A stretch of DNA of 23,556 bases, from the NCBI GenBank assembly GCA_016934645.1, contig JAFGSL010000006.1, positions 1 to 23,556 of the forward strand, in the 5' to 3' direction. Below are positions 16,591-23,556 of the stretch, piece after piece (the stretch's first letter is position 1; every line of letters begins with the position of its first letter). The notes beneath the pieces are model-generated. The model was not told the DNA's origin. It saw nothing but the letters and a program-made list of their open reading frames with translations, and did not search any database. The DNA comes from Anaerolineae bacterium (GTDB lineage: Bacteria > Chloroflexota > Anaerolineae > B4-G1 > SLSP01). The position numbers were made by a program, and so were the translations under genes.

Positions 16591-17022
16591 CTAGGATTCA
16601 ACCATAGTTTTCAGGTTTTGTAGAGTCTTTCCTGCTAGTTCTTCAAATCCCTTGACGACGCGGCCTTCCGCGATTTTTGCCGCGCCCTGGAGCTCCGCTT
16701 CGATGCGGAACGTGAGTTTTGTCCGCGTTCCCATATTCAGGTAATGCCATTCCATAAAACCTTTGGTAACGCCAGGGCTATGAAAATCGCCGCGCCAGCG
16801 CTCACCGGGAATTGCCTCGGTGATTTTAAGCCGGGTAGGAATTTCGATTTTAGCGACGGACATCGTCACCGCGACTTCGGTGCCCGCGTCGCCGTTGCCG
16901 CTCAAGACTTTCGGTGATGATGCACCCTCGAACCACTCAGTCCACCGGCTTGGCTCTTTAACCATTTCCCAAATCTTCTCAGGCGGAGCACTCACATTGA
17001 TACTCTGTTCCGTAGATGGCAT
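16591..17022 (-). CDS. SRPBCC (START-like) family protein
   Basis: A 143-residue cytoplasmic protein of the polyketide-cyclase/CoxG-like SRPBCC superfamily, which folds into a helix-grip cavity that binds hydrophobic ligands. The start, with INVSAPPEKIWEMVKEPSRWTEW, is the typical first strand and helix. The C-terminal long helix, FEELAGKTLQNLKTMVE, is also typical. Ligand and role cannot be told from sequence. The ATG at 17020-17022 has AGAGG upstream, and a promoter-like pair lies at 17067-17095, so it is probably transcribed separately from urocanase. The stop codon is followed within 4 bases by the repeat element upstream of mutS. Confidence 0.85.
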   Translation of the reverse strand: MPSTEQSINVSAPPEKIWEMVKEPSRWTEWFEGASSPKVLSGNGDAGTEVAVTMSVAKIEIPTRLKITEAIPGERWRGDFHSPGVTKGFMEWHYLNMGTRTKLTFRIEAELQGAAKIAEGRVVKGFEELAGKTLQNLKTMVES

Positions 17023-17066
17023 GGTTTACCTCTTTAAGAATGCTGTTATTCCAGATTTTAGAGTCT

Positions 17067-17095
17067 ATAATATATCATCTTGTTTTGGGAAGCAA
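17067..17095 (-). promoter_or_regulatory. Promoter-like pair for the SRPBCC gene
   Basis: Read on the minus strand, TTGCTT (17090-17095), a 17-bp AT-rich spacer and TATTAT (17067-17072) lie 45 bases before the SRPBCC start. The interval 17023-17108 is much more AT-rich than its surroundings. Confidence 0.5.
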
Positions 17096-17108
17096 TAGCA
17101 AAAAAGTC

Positions 17109-18767
17109 CTATTTTGCGATCATGGGCATCCAAATGCCATGCTCCTTGCCGAACTCAATGGCGGATTCGTAGCCCGCGTCAGCATGACGGACGACGCCCA
17201 AGCCTGGATCGGTGGTGAGGACGCGCTCCAGACGCCGTGCTGCGGCGGGTGTACCATCTGCTACGATCACCTGTCCGGCGTGCTGCGAGTAGCCGATGCC
17301 CACGCCGCCACCGTGGTGGAAACTCACCCACGTCGCGCCGCCCACCGCGTTGATGAGGGCATTGAGGATGGGCCAGTCGGAGATGGCGTCTGAGCCATCC
17401 TTCATCGCTTCGGTCTCGCGATTGGGACTGGCGACGGAGCCTGCATCCAGGTGATCCCGCCCGATGACGATGGGGGCGGAGACACGCCCATCGGCGACTG
17501 CATCGTTGAACGCCAGTCCGGCGCGGGTACGTTCGCCGTAACCGAGCCAGCAGATGCGCGAAGGCAATCCTTGCCAGGCGACCTGCTCCTGCGCCATTTT
17601 GATCCAGCGGATGAGGTGCACATCCTCTGGAAAGAGGTCCATGATGATACGGTCGGTCTCGTAAATGTCGTTGGGATCGCCGGAGAGCGCCACCCAGCGG
17701 AACGGGCCTTTCCCTTCGCAGAAGAGCGGACGAATGTATGCGGGGACGAAGCCGGGGTAGTCGAAGGCGTTCATCAGCCCGTTGTCGAAAGCGCGCTGGC
17801 GCAGGTTGTTGCCGTAATCGAAGACGACGGCCCCGCGCTTTTGCATCTCGACCATCGCCGCGCAATGCTCCGTCATTGTGCGGATGGCTTCGGCCTGGTA
17901 ACGCCGTGAATCGCTTTCGCGTAGTGCAATGGCTTCCGCTAGGGTCATTCCGTTGGGGACGTAGCTTAGCGGATCGTGGGCTGGGGTTTGATCGGTCACC
18001 ACGTCAGGGATAACATCCCGCCGTAGCAATTTTGGGAACACGTCACCGGCGTTGCCGATCAGGCCGATGGAATAGGCTTCGCCTTTGACGCGGTGCTCTT
18101 CGAGCGCGCGCAGCGCCGCGTCGAGGTCGTCCATCACCGCGTTGACGTAGCGGTGCTTGAGCCGCCGCTCCGCCCGCCACGGATCGACTTCGACGATGAG
18201 CCCCACGCCCTCGTTCATCGTGATTGCCAATGGCTGTGCGCCGCCCATCTCGCCCAATCCGGCGGTTAGCGTGAACTTCCCCTTGAGCGAGGCGTGCTGG
18301 CCGAAGTGCTGCCGGGCCAGCGCCCCCAACGTTTCGTACGTGCCTTGCAGGATGCCCTGTGTGCCGATGTAGATCCATGAGCCAGCCGTCATCTGCCCGT
18401 ACATGATCAGCCCGGCGCGCTCCCACTTGTCGAAGTTTTCCTGCGTGGCCCACGCCGGGACGATGTTGGAGTTGGCGATAAGGACGCGTGGCGCGTCCTC
18501 GTGGGTCTTGAAGACGGCGACCGGTTTGCCTGACTGTACAAGCAGGGTGTCGTCCACGTCCATCTGTTGGAGAGTCGCCAGGATAGCGTCGAATGCCTCC
18601 CAGTTGCGGGCCGCGCGCCCTCGTCCGCCGTAGACGATGAGGTTGTCGGGATCGCCTGCCACTTCAGGGTCCAGATTGTGCTGGAGCATGCGAAACGGCG
18701 CTTCCAGCAACCAGTTCTTGCAGTGTAGTTGTGTGCCACGTGGGGGATGAACGATACGTTTCGACAT
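17109..18767 (-). CDS. hutU: Urocanate hydratase (urocanase)
   Basis: A 552-residue enzyme that converts urocanate to 4-imidazolone-5-propionate in histidine degradation, using tightly bound NAD+ as an electrophile. The N terminus ([22 protein letters not shown]), the NAD-binding loop [12 protein letters not shown] (about 168-179) and the region around active-site Cys406 in [11 protein letters not shown] are all present, and length matches the family. The start follows AAGGAGG at a proper distance. Unusually, none of hutH, hutI, hutG or ftcD is in the window; neighbours are a KduD-type dehydrogenase upstream and an SRPBCC protein downstream. Either the rest of the pathway is elsewhere or the gene has been moved. 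Confidence 0.98.
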   Translation of the reverse strand: MSKRIVHPPRGTQLHCKNWLLEAPFRMLQHNLDPEVAGDPDNLIVYGGRGRAARNWEAFDAILATLQQMDVDDTLLVQSGKPVAVFKTHEDAPRVLIANSNIVPAWATQENFDKWERAGLIMYGQMTAGSWIYIGTQGILQGTYETLGALARQHFGQHASLKGKFTLTAGLGEMGGAQPLAITMNEGVGLIVEVDPWRAERRLKHRYVNAVMDDLDAALRALEEHRVKGEAYSIGLIGNAGDVFPKLLRRDVIPDVVTDQTPAHDPLSYVPNGMTLAEAIALRESDSRRYQAEAIRTMTEHCAAMVEMQKRGAVVFDYGNNLRQRAFDNGLMNAFDYPGFVPAYIRPLFCEGKGPFRWVALSGDPNDIYETDRIIMDLFPEDVHLIRWIKMAQEQVAWQGLPSRICWLGYGERTRAGLAFNDAVADGRVSAPIVIGRDHLDAGSVASPNRETEAMKDGSDAISDWPILNALINAVGGATWVSFHHGGGVGIGYSQHAGQVIVADGTPAAARRLERVLTTDPGLGVVRHADAGYESAIEFGKEHGIWMPMIAK

Positions 18768-18785
18768 TGCCTAACCTCCTTGTTC

Positions 18786-18829
18786 TCGATACTGAATACT
18801 TGCTGCTGGATACTCGATAATAGTATCTA
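18786..18829. repeat. GATACT word-repeat element between kduD and hutU
   Basis: The 44-bp stretch is built of the words GATACT, GAATACT, GGATACTCGATA and AGTATC. GATACT at 18788-18793 is inverted by AGTATC at 18822-18827. On the minus strand the element starts at the TAG stop of the KduD gene and ends a few bases before the hutU ribosome site. Confidence 0.55.
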
Positions 18830-19594
18830 TCTCCCCATCCACCCGCCATCGACGATAAGCGTGATGCCGTTGACGTAGTTCGATGCGTCGGAAGCCAGGT
18901 AGACGACCGCGCCTTTGAAGTCGTTAGGGGTTCCCCACCGTCCGGCGGGGATGCGCGCCAGGATTTGCTCGCTGCGAACGGGATCGTGGCGCAGCGCCTC
19001 GGTGAGATCGGTGGCGATGTAGCCGGGCACGATGGCGTTGACGTTGACGCCCTTTCCGGCCCATTCGTTCGACAGTGCCATCACCAATTGGCCAATGCCG
19101 CCCTTGCTCGCGGCATAACTCGGCACGGTGATCCCGCCCTGGAAGGTGAGCAGGGATGCGGTGAAGATGATCTTGCCGTGACCGCGTGCCAGCATGTCTT
19201 TCCCGAATTCGCGCGCGACGATGAATTGCGCGTTGAGATTGGTCTCGATAACCTCGTCCCATTTGTCGTCGGGATAGTCTGCCACCGGTTTGCGGAAGAT
19301 TGTGCCTGCGTTGTTGACAAGGATATCGATGGGTGGGCACTCCGCCTTGACCTGTTCGATGAAAGCGTACAGCGCCTCGCGATCAGCGAAATCACAGGCG
19401 TAGCCAGTGAACGAGCGGCCCAGCGCGGTGACGTCCTGTTCCACCTCGCTGCCTGGTTTCAGTGTCAGACTCACGCCGACGATATCTGCCCCGGCCTCGG
19501 CGAGTGCCTGCGCGTAGCCGCGCCCAATCCCGCGCCGGCAGCCGGTGACCAACGCCGTTTTTCCATCAAGTTTGAAAAGGTCTAGTATGCTCAT
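18827..19594 (-). CDS. kduD: SDR oxidoreductase, 2-dehydro-3-deoxy-D-gluconate 5-dehydrogenase type
   Basis: A 255-residue classical short-chain dehydrogenase of the KduD branch, which interconverts 2,5-diketo-3-deoxygluconate and 2-keto-3-deoxygluconate in pectin/uronate breakdown. The start MSILDLFKLDGKTALVTG is the KduD-style N terminus. Cofactor motif TGCRRGIG lies at 17-24, NNAG at 94-97, and the catalytic Ser147, Tyr160 and Lys164 are all present. The C terminus ends VNGITLIVDGGWMGR, also typical. AAGGAG precedes the ATG. The neighbouring Zn-dehydrogenase and aldo/keto reductase make a sugar-acid pathway plausible, but no kduI or kdgK is here, so gluconate-type substrates remain possible. 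Confidence 0.85.
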   Translation of the reverse strand: MSILDLFKLDGKTALVTGCRRGIGRGYAQALAEAGADIVGVSLTLKPGSEVEQDVTALGRSFTGYACDFADREALYAFIEQVKAECPPIDILVNNAGTIFRKPVADYPDDKWDEVIETNLNAQFIVAREFGKDMLARGHGKIIFTASLLTFQGGITVPSYAASKGGIGQLVMALSNEWAGKGVNVNAIVPGYIATDLTEALRHDPVRSEQILARIPAGRWGTPNDFKGAVVYLASDASNYVNGITLIVDGGWMGR

Positions 19595-19620
19595 GGTTTT
19601 GTATGCTCCTTGTTTTTTAA

Positions 19621-19684
19621 GTAGACGGTAGTCGGTAGACAGTAGACGGGGGTTCCTCTCCCCTGTCTACCGTCTACGGTCTAC
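19621..19684. repeat. GTAGAC word-repeat element A (inverted arms)
   Basis: The left arm 19621-19650 is made of GTAGACGGTA and GACAGTAGACGGG words. The right arm 19661-19684 is the inverse, CCCTGTCTACCGTCTACGG and CTAC. A short loop separates them. The TAG stop codon of the Zn-dehydrogenase gene lies inside the right arm. It is closely related to element B at 20734-20802; A carries a 7-base extra word in the left arm. Confidence 0.8.
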
Positions 19685-20700
19685 GCTTCTGTCTTAATCA
19701 AAACTTTCATCAACTTCGGGTCTGTGGCAATTTGCTCGAAGACTGCGCCGAGGTTGGCTAGCGGCTCTTTCGCGCTGATGATGTGCTTCAGGGGAAGGAC
19801 GTCACGCGCAGCAAGATCGATGGCTTTTTCGAAATCCTCTGGTTCGTAGACGCGCGCGCCGCGCAATTGCAGCTCACGCCAGAAGAAGCGGTGCAGGTTC
19901 ACCGGTGGCGCTTGCGCGAAGATAGCGACAATCACGATGCGTCCTCTTGTGCGCACGAGATCGGTCATCACGGCTGCGCCAGCCGCCGAGCCGGACACCT
20001 CGAAGACCACGTCCGCACCCGCGCCGCTCGTGCGCTCGTTGACCAACGCCACCAGGTCGGTCTCCTGCGGGTTCACCGCCTCCAGCCCGATCTCACGAGC
20101 TAGATTCACGCGGAACGTGTTGACCTCCGAGATAATCACGCTCGCACCGGCTTGCTGTGCCACCAACGCCACCAGCGTCCCAATCGGCCCGCCGCCGATG
20201 ACGACGATGTGCTCGCCGGGTTGCACGTCGCCCAACCGCACGTCGTGACATGCTACAGCGAGCGGTTCGATCAACGCGGCCTTGTCCAGCGGCAAGTGAT
20301 CGGGGAGGGCGTGCAGCGTATATGCCGGGACCGTCCACGATCCCTGGAGCGCGCCCGGTGTGTCGATGCCGAGGAACTTGAGGTTGTAACAGATGTGCGA
20401 GTGTCCTGCCTCGCACGCAGGGCAGTGCCCGCACGGCGCTAACGGGCGCACGACAACGCGGTCTCCGACCTGCCAGCCTGTCACACCCGCGCCGACTTCG
20501 GCAATGACACCGGACATCTCGTGGCCCATGATCTGCGGCATTTTGACACGCCTATCCATATGCCCCAGGTAGATATGCAGATCGGTGCCGCAGATGCCGC
20601 AATACGCGACATTGATGCGCACCTCACCCGGTCCGGGTGTCTGTGGAACCGACGCGCCGGTGGTGATTGTACGGTTGCCTTCATAGTATGCTGCTTGCAT
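19681..20700 (-). CDS. Zinc-dependent medium-chain alcohol/polyol dehydrogenase
   Basis: A 339-residue MDR-family dehydrogenase of the sorbitol / threonine dehydrogenase branch. Catalytic zinc residues are Cys37 (CGICGTD) and His60-Glu61 (GHE), with Glu145 in IEPLAVA. The structural zinc lobe has Cys90, Cys93, Cys96 and Cys104, complete. The NAD(P) loop is GGGPIG at 169-174, and an acidic residue after the second strand (ISEVN) hints at NAD preference. Probable role: oxidation of a sugar, polyol or sugar acid with the adjacent KduD-type enzyme and aldo/keto reductase. AAGGAGA precedes the ATG. The stop codon is contributed by repeat element A. Confidence 0.92.
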   Translation of the reverse strand: MQAAYYEGNRTITTGASVPQTPGPGEVRINVAYCGICGTDLHIYLGHMDRRVKMPQIMGHEMSGVIAEVGAGVTGWQVGDRVVVRPLAPCGHCPACEAGHSHICYNLKFLGIDTPGALQGSWTVPAYTLHALPDHLPLDKAALIEPLAVACHDVRLGDVQPGEHIVVIGGGPIGTLVALVAQQAGASVIISEVNTFRVNLAREIGLEAVNPQETDLVALVNERTSGAGADVVFEVSGSAAGAAVMTDLVRTRGRIVIVAIFAQAPPVNLHRFFWRELQLRGARVYEPEDFEKAIDLAARDVLPLKHIISAKEPLANLGAVFEQIATDPKLMKVLIKTEA

Positions 20701-20733
20701 GTGAGTCTCCTTGTCTACACGTTTGTGCTAGAG

Positions 20734-20802
20734 GTAGACGGTAGACAGTAGACGGGACTTACGGTAGCAAGCCCTGTCTACTGTCTGCCGTCTACTGTCT
20801 AC
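20734..20802. repeat. GTAGAC word-repeat element B (inverted arms)
   Basis: The left arm is 20734-20755 (GTAGACGGTAGACAGTAGAC plus GG). The right arm is 20772-20802, made of GTCTAC, TGTCTGCC and GTCTACTGTCTAC words. The loop sequence differs from that of element A, while the arms are nearly the same and in the same orientation. Its end overlaps the first base position of the aldo/keto reductase stop codon on the plus strand. Confidence 0.8.
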
Positions 20803-21728
20803 TAGAAAATCGCCTTGAGCGCCGTCAGTTCTTCCGCCTTGAGCGCGCGGTCGCCGGCCTGGGCGTTCATCACGGCCTGCTCCGGCGATTTCGCGCCGGG
20901 GATGGTGACGGGCGCGGCAGGATGCGAGAAGCTGAAGCGCAGCGCTGTGGTGACCATTTCCTCGCCCGGCTGGAGGTGCTGCTTGAGTTTCTCGACCTTC
21001 GCCATATCCGCCTCGAAGCCAGCGCGCTGCGCACCGTCCTTGTTCCATTTGGTGCGGACCGAATCCGTGAAGACGCTATCGAGCGTGTACTTGCCCGCCA
21101 GCAGGCCCTGGCGCAGCGGCCCACGGATGAGCACCGCAATGCCGTGTTCCTCGCAGTAGGGGAACAACTCCGCTTCCGGCGCGCGGTTGACGAGCGAGTA
21201 GTTGACTTCCACCACGCTGCACGTTCCGTTGACGTTGAAGTGTTTCAGCACGTCGAGGCTGTCGGTGGAGATGCCGTAAGCACGCAGCCGCCCTTCCTGT
21301 TTGAGCAGTTCGAAGGCCGCCAGGTAGATGGTAGGATCGGCGAGATTGCTCTCGTGGCAAAGCAGTACGTCGTGCCAGTCGGTGCGCAGGCGGTGCAGCG
21401 AAGCGTGCGCGCAGAGGCGGATCATGTCCGTGGTGGTCTTGGGCACGCCCTGCCCGGTGCGCTCGCCCCAGTGCCCGATCTTGCTGACGATGTAGACGCG
21501 GTGACGGAGACCCGCCAGCGCCACGCCGAGCCGTTCTTCCGAAAGCCCGTTGGGATCGCCGTAGGATTCGGCGACGTCGAACAGATTGACGCCGCTGTCG
21601 AACGCCGCGCGCACCGTGGCCCACGCCGTCACGTCATCTACCGCGCCCCATTGATTGCCGATGTTCCACGTGCCCAACCCCACGGCGGACACGGGCCAAC
21701 CCAATTTGCCGAATGGTCGATAAAGCAT
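20802..21728 (-). CDS. Aldo/keto reductase
   Basis: A 308-residue NADPH-type aldo/keto reductase. The catalytic tetrad is complete: Asp51 and Tyr56 (FDVAESYG), Lys83 (VSKIGHW) and His125 (LLCHES). The start MLYRPFGKLGWPVSAVGLGTWNIG is typical of the IolS/YajO-like bacterial group acting on sugar aldehydes. A strong AAGGAGG precedes the ATG. It is first in the minus-strand series, followed after 101 bases by the Zn-dehydrogenase. A hairpin at 21747-21784 lies in its leader. The substrate is unknown; context favours sugar or uronate metabolism. Confidence 0.92.
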   Translation of the reverse strand: MLYRPFGKLGWPVSAVGLGTWNIGNQWGAVDDVTAWATVRAAFDSGVNLFDVAESYGDPNGLSEERLGVALAGLRHRVYIVSKIGHWGERTGQGVPKTTTDMIRLCAHASLHRLRTDWHDVLLCHESNLADPTIYLAAFELLKQEGRLRAYGISTDSLDVLKHFNVNGTCSVVEVNYSLVNRAPEAELFPYCEEHGIAVLIRGPLRQGLLAGKYTLDSVFTDSVRTKWNKDGAQRAGFEADMAKVEKLKQHLQPGEEMVTTALRFSFSHPAAPVTIPGAKSPEQAVMNAQAGDRALKAEELTALKAIF

Positions 21729-21750
21729 GGTTTACCTCCTTGATTATGAA

Positions 21751-21784
21751 AGGTGCGTCGCGCTTCAAAAAGTGCGACGCACCT
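21751..21784. repeat. Hairpin element in the leader of the aldo/keto reductase gene
   Basis: AGGTGCGTCGC (21751-21761) pairs exactly with GCGACGCACCT (21774-21784). Including a G-T wobble the stem reaches 15 bp with a CAAAA loop. It lies between the divergent genes, about 20 bases upstream of the reductase ribosome site. It may be a dispersed palindrome or a leader regulatory hairpin; no terminator T-tract is seen. Confidence 0.65.
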
Positions 21785-21886
21785 ATTTTCGCCCATTGAG
21801 AGTAAAAGGCAAATGTTTGCAGGTGTTTTCGATAATTTTAAAGTATGGTATGATGTATAGAAGATCGAAACTGTGGAGGTTTGGCA

Positions 21887-22258
21887 ATGACCCAACTGCA
21901 AGCGCGCGGCGCACCTCTGGAACAACTTGCTCGGTTGATTCGCCGGCTTGATCGTCGTCAAAAGGCGACGTTGCTCCAGTTGGTGCCGGAGTTGCAAACG
22001 ATCCGTCCGGAAGAGGCTGAAATCTCTGCCGGGCAGAACGAACTGCTGGCCTATTTCGACGTCAAGATCGCGGCACTATCTGAAGCGCGCCCGCTGCGTG
22101 ACAGTGATCCATTCTTGGGCGGCTTGACCGTCGCCGAGTTTTTTGCCGCGCCGGAAGCCGAGCAGGCCCGCATTTGGGACACTGCGCACGCCGAGGCACT
22201 TCAGGCACTAGCCACTTATGAACACTCCATCCAATCCCAGGCGTTGCCTGCTCGATAA
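21887..22258 (+). CDS. Small protein of unknown function, first gene of a toxin-antitoxin-like pair
   Basis: A 123-residue, Leu/Glu/Ala-rich and mostly helical protein, with no signal or membrane segment. The ATG at 21887 is preceded by GGAGG with 7-base spacing. The C-terminal part holds SDPFLGGLTVAEFFAAPEAEQARIWDTAHAEA, a motif I recognise loosely from small proteins placed before PIN-like genes in Chloroflexota; this is memory, not a search result. Its last 41 bases overlap the start of a broken PIN-like frame, the overlap usual in antitoxin-toxin pairs. An antitoxin role is inference. A TATGAT box at 21849-21854 could be its -10. Confidence 0.65.
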   Translation: MTQLQARGAPLEQLARLIRRLDRRQKATLLQLVPELQTIRPEEAEISAGQNELLAYFDVKIAALSEARPLRDSDPFLGGLTVAEFFAAPEAEQARIWDTAHAEALQALATYEHSIQSQALPAR

Positions 22259-22416
22259 GAACCTCATCTGATCAACCGTTGTGCAACGGCTACCGCGCTG
22301 CTTTCTCGCTCTTGGAGCGCCGCCTTCGTGCGATGACAGTGCAATTGCCACTGCCGTTTCGTCACGCGACCTTACCTCAGTTGGCGACGCCGGATGAACT
22401 GATGGTTGCCTTATAA
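22218..22416 (+). pseudogene. Remnant of a PIN-like gene with internal deletions
   Basis: From ATG 22218 the frame reads MNTPSNPRRCLLDKNLI and then TGA where a PIN-type N terminus (LLDKNxxRR) would continue with Arg. A shifted frame then gives ALLSRSWSAAFVR. A third piece from 22333 reads MTVQLPLPFRHATLPQLATP and ends DELMVAL at the TAA 22414-22416. Taken together the pieces resemble the beginning, middle and end of one gene shortened to about 200 bases. It overlaps the upstream gene by 41 bases. The call rests on visual resemblance of short fragments. Confidence 0.5.
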
Positions 22417-22424
22417 AGAATGTC

Positions 22425-23556
22425 TCAAGATTGCGACGCATCCCCTTCCACAATCGCAATCTCCTCCGGCGTGAGCGCGTACAGCGCGTCGATAGCCTTG
22501 TCCGTGACGTCGATCTGCTGTTGGAGCAGGCGTTTCTCGTGGGCGAGGTGCGCCGCCGCGAGCCGCCGGTGCAGATCGAGCATGCGCTCCACCAGGGCGA
22601 CCACGCGGTCGTGGCGCGCGACGTCGGCGGGGTCGTCGAAGTCGATGGTGCGGATGGGCAAGGAAGCCAACTCGTCACGTTGAACATGCAGAGTGGGAAA
22701 AGAGGTTTCATAGTAGAATCGCATCAGTGTGGAGTTGATTAATCCGGTCAAGAATAGTAGTCGCTTTCTATCCTTACTGGAAAGTGAAACTACGATTACA
22801 TCCTTAACATAATAATTCTTCTCATCGAAAGTTGCCTGAAGTCCACCACCTGTGTCTCTGACAAGAATCTTGGGTTGTTCAAATCGCTCAGAGGTTCCGG
22901 GTCTGGCTGTCATACGATGTGCCCGCATTTGTTCAGGGGCATACCAAACGTATTCCCCTTCAAAAGCATAGGAATATCTGTGTATATTCGCGCCGCGAAG
23001 GAGTGGCTTATGCTTACTGGTTTCTTCTGAATTAGTGAGAAACTTTGAATCATCTCCTGTCTTCAATCCAAAGGATAATTCAAATATTGCTCCTAACTCA
23101 ACAGCGTTTTGCCAAACTTTCCGTTTTATCACTTGCTGCTCTTGACTAATGGATAAATCAAATATGCACTTGTAGGTTTCTTTGTAAGTATCTTGTGGTA
23201 TCTCTACAAATTCGAGAGTCTCCAAATCCGCATTTGCGGTAGTGGTTGCTACCAGTATTGCATGATTCTGAGAAAAAGCCTTTGTAAACAACAAGATAGC
23301 GGTTTTCACGTTGGCACGCTCGAAAACATAGTCTGTAAAATCAACTATTCGCTCAATTGATGTCTGCTCTAGCAGCAATACACGCAGTTTTTCGAAACTA
23401 TCCAAACGCAAAAAACCATTAGATATGATGAAACCGAACTGTCCCCCTGTTTTCAAAAGTGAGAGTGATTTTTCAACAAAGCAAGTGTATAAGTCGGCCT
23501 TTTTAACAAAAGTTGAAAAGTGTTTCCAGTAGTATTCTTTATCCACAGTCCCTAAA
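22425..23556 (-). CDS. Eco57I/TaqI-type DNA methyltransferase (restriction-modification), C-terminal part, 5' end beyond the window
   Basis: About 377 residues of a gamma-type adenine methyltransferase or combined restriction enzyme. The frame stays open through the right edge; the GTG at 23544-23546 is probably internal. The opening YYWKHFSTFVKKADLYTCFVEK, then LLKTGGQFGFIISNGFLR, is the segment that follows the NPPY motif in this family. The rest is the TaqI-like specificity domain (KPLLRGANIHRY, then YVWYAPEQMRA), with FPTLHVQRDELASLPI before a coiled-coil tail. The SAM-binding and NPPY motifs are off the window. The first two thirds are AT-rich, while the last 90 codons or so are GC-rich like the host. 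Confidence 0.85.
   Translation of the reverse strand, partial: LGTVDKEYYWKHFSTFVKKADLYTCFVEKSLSLLKTGGQFGFIISNGFLRLDSFEKLRVLLLEQTSIERIVDFTDYVFERANVKTAILLFTKAFSQNHAILVATTTANADLETLEFVEIPQDTYKETYKCIFDLSISQEQQVIKRKVWQNAVELGAIFELSFGLKTGDDSKFLTNSEETSKHKPLLRGANIHRYSYAFEGEYVWYAPEQMRAHRMTARPGTSERFEQPKILVRDTGGGLQATFDEKNYYVKDVIVVSLSSKDRKRLLFLTGLINSTLMRFYYETSFPTLHVQRDELASLPIRTIDFDDPADVARHDRVVALVERMLDLHRRLAAAHLAHEKRLLQQQIDVTDKAIDALYALTPEEIAIVEGDASQS

Noticed and set aside
16413..16601. An N-terminal extension of MutS rich in Ser, Cys, Leu and Phe that mimics a membrane segment.
   Set aside because: It is a translation of the tandem repeat; MutS proteins start at the ATG at 16412 and the promoter lies inside the extension.
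15618..16607. A 329-codon plus-strand open frame over the mutS 5' region.
   Set aside because: Antisense to conserved MutS sequence; its end only translates the purine repeat.
20922..21743. A 273-codon plus-strand open frame over the aldo/keto reductase.
   Set aside because: Antisense shadow; the minus-strand gene has the complete tetrad and a strong ribosome site.

Overview
The window looks like GC-rich chromosomal DNA from an environmental bacterium. The best guess is Chloroflexota (Anaerolineae-like), judged by the style of the proteins: a TPR-rich lineage, CHAT remnants, Pro/Thr-linker lipoproteins, a LeuRS with extra insertions, and intergenic gaps full of short palindromic 'word' repeats. 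This is inference only; no rRNA or other marker gene is present. I saw no tRNA, rRNA, CRISPR array or complete insertion sequence.

Layout. (1) 1-2484, minus: leucyl-tRNA synthetase, cut by the left edge. (2) 2485-2908: a non-coding stretch with two inverted-repeat families and a good sigma-70-type promoter. (3) 2909-8319, plus: a four-gene cluster of lipoprotein, TPR-AAA+ ATPase, and two tandem paralogous TPR/multi-pass membrane proteins. It reads as one functional unit and is the best candidate here for an undescribed system. (4) 8351-8802, minus: remnants of a sigma-factor-like gene and of a CHAT-domain gene, joined and decayed. (5) 8957-12194: a divergent pair of a large glycoside-hydrolase-like protein (minus) and a Gfo/Idh/MocA oxidoreductase (plus). 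(6) 12304-21728, all minus: aldo/keto reductase, zinc alcohol dehydrogenase, KduD-type SDR, urocanate hydratase, SRPBCC protein, MutS, GxxExxY protein and an anchored PHB-depolymerase-type esterase. (7) 21887-22416, plus: a small two-gene module whose second, PIN-like gene is broken. (8) 22425-23556, minus: the C-terminal part of an Eco57I/TaqI-type DNA methyltransferase, cut by the right edge.

Functionally, the two oxidoreductase groups (Gfo/Idh plus glycosidase; AKR, Zn-dehydrogenase and KduD) suggest use of sugars or sugar acids, perhaps uronates. MutS and LeuRS are housekeeping genes.

The least conventional part is the DNA between genes. At least eight different inverted-repeat or tandem-word families sit in the gaps. 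Several directly touch a stop codon, one supplies a -35 box to an apparently leaderless mutS, one encodes an in-frame insertion next to the LeuRS editing motif, and one pair forms terminal inverted repeats around the GxxExxY gene.
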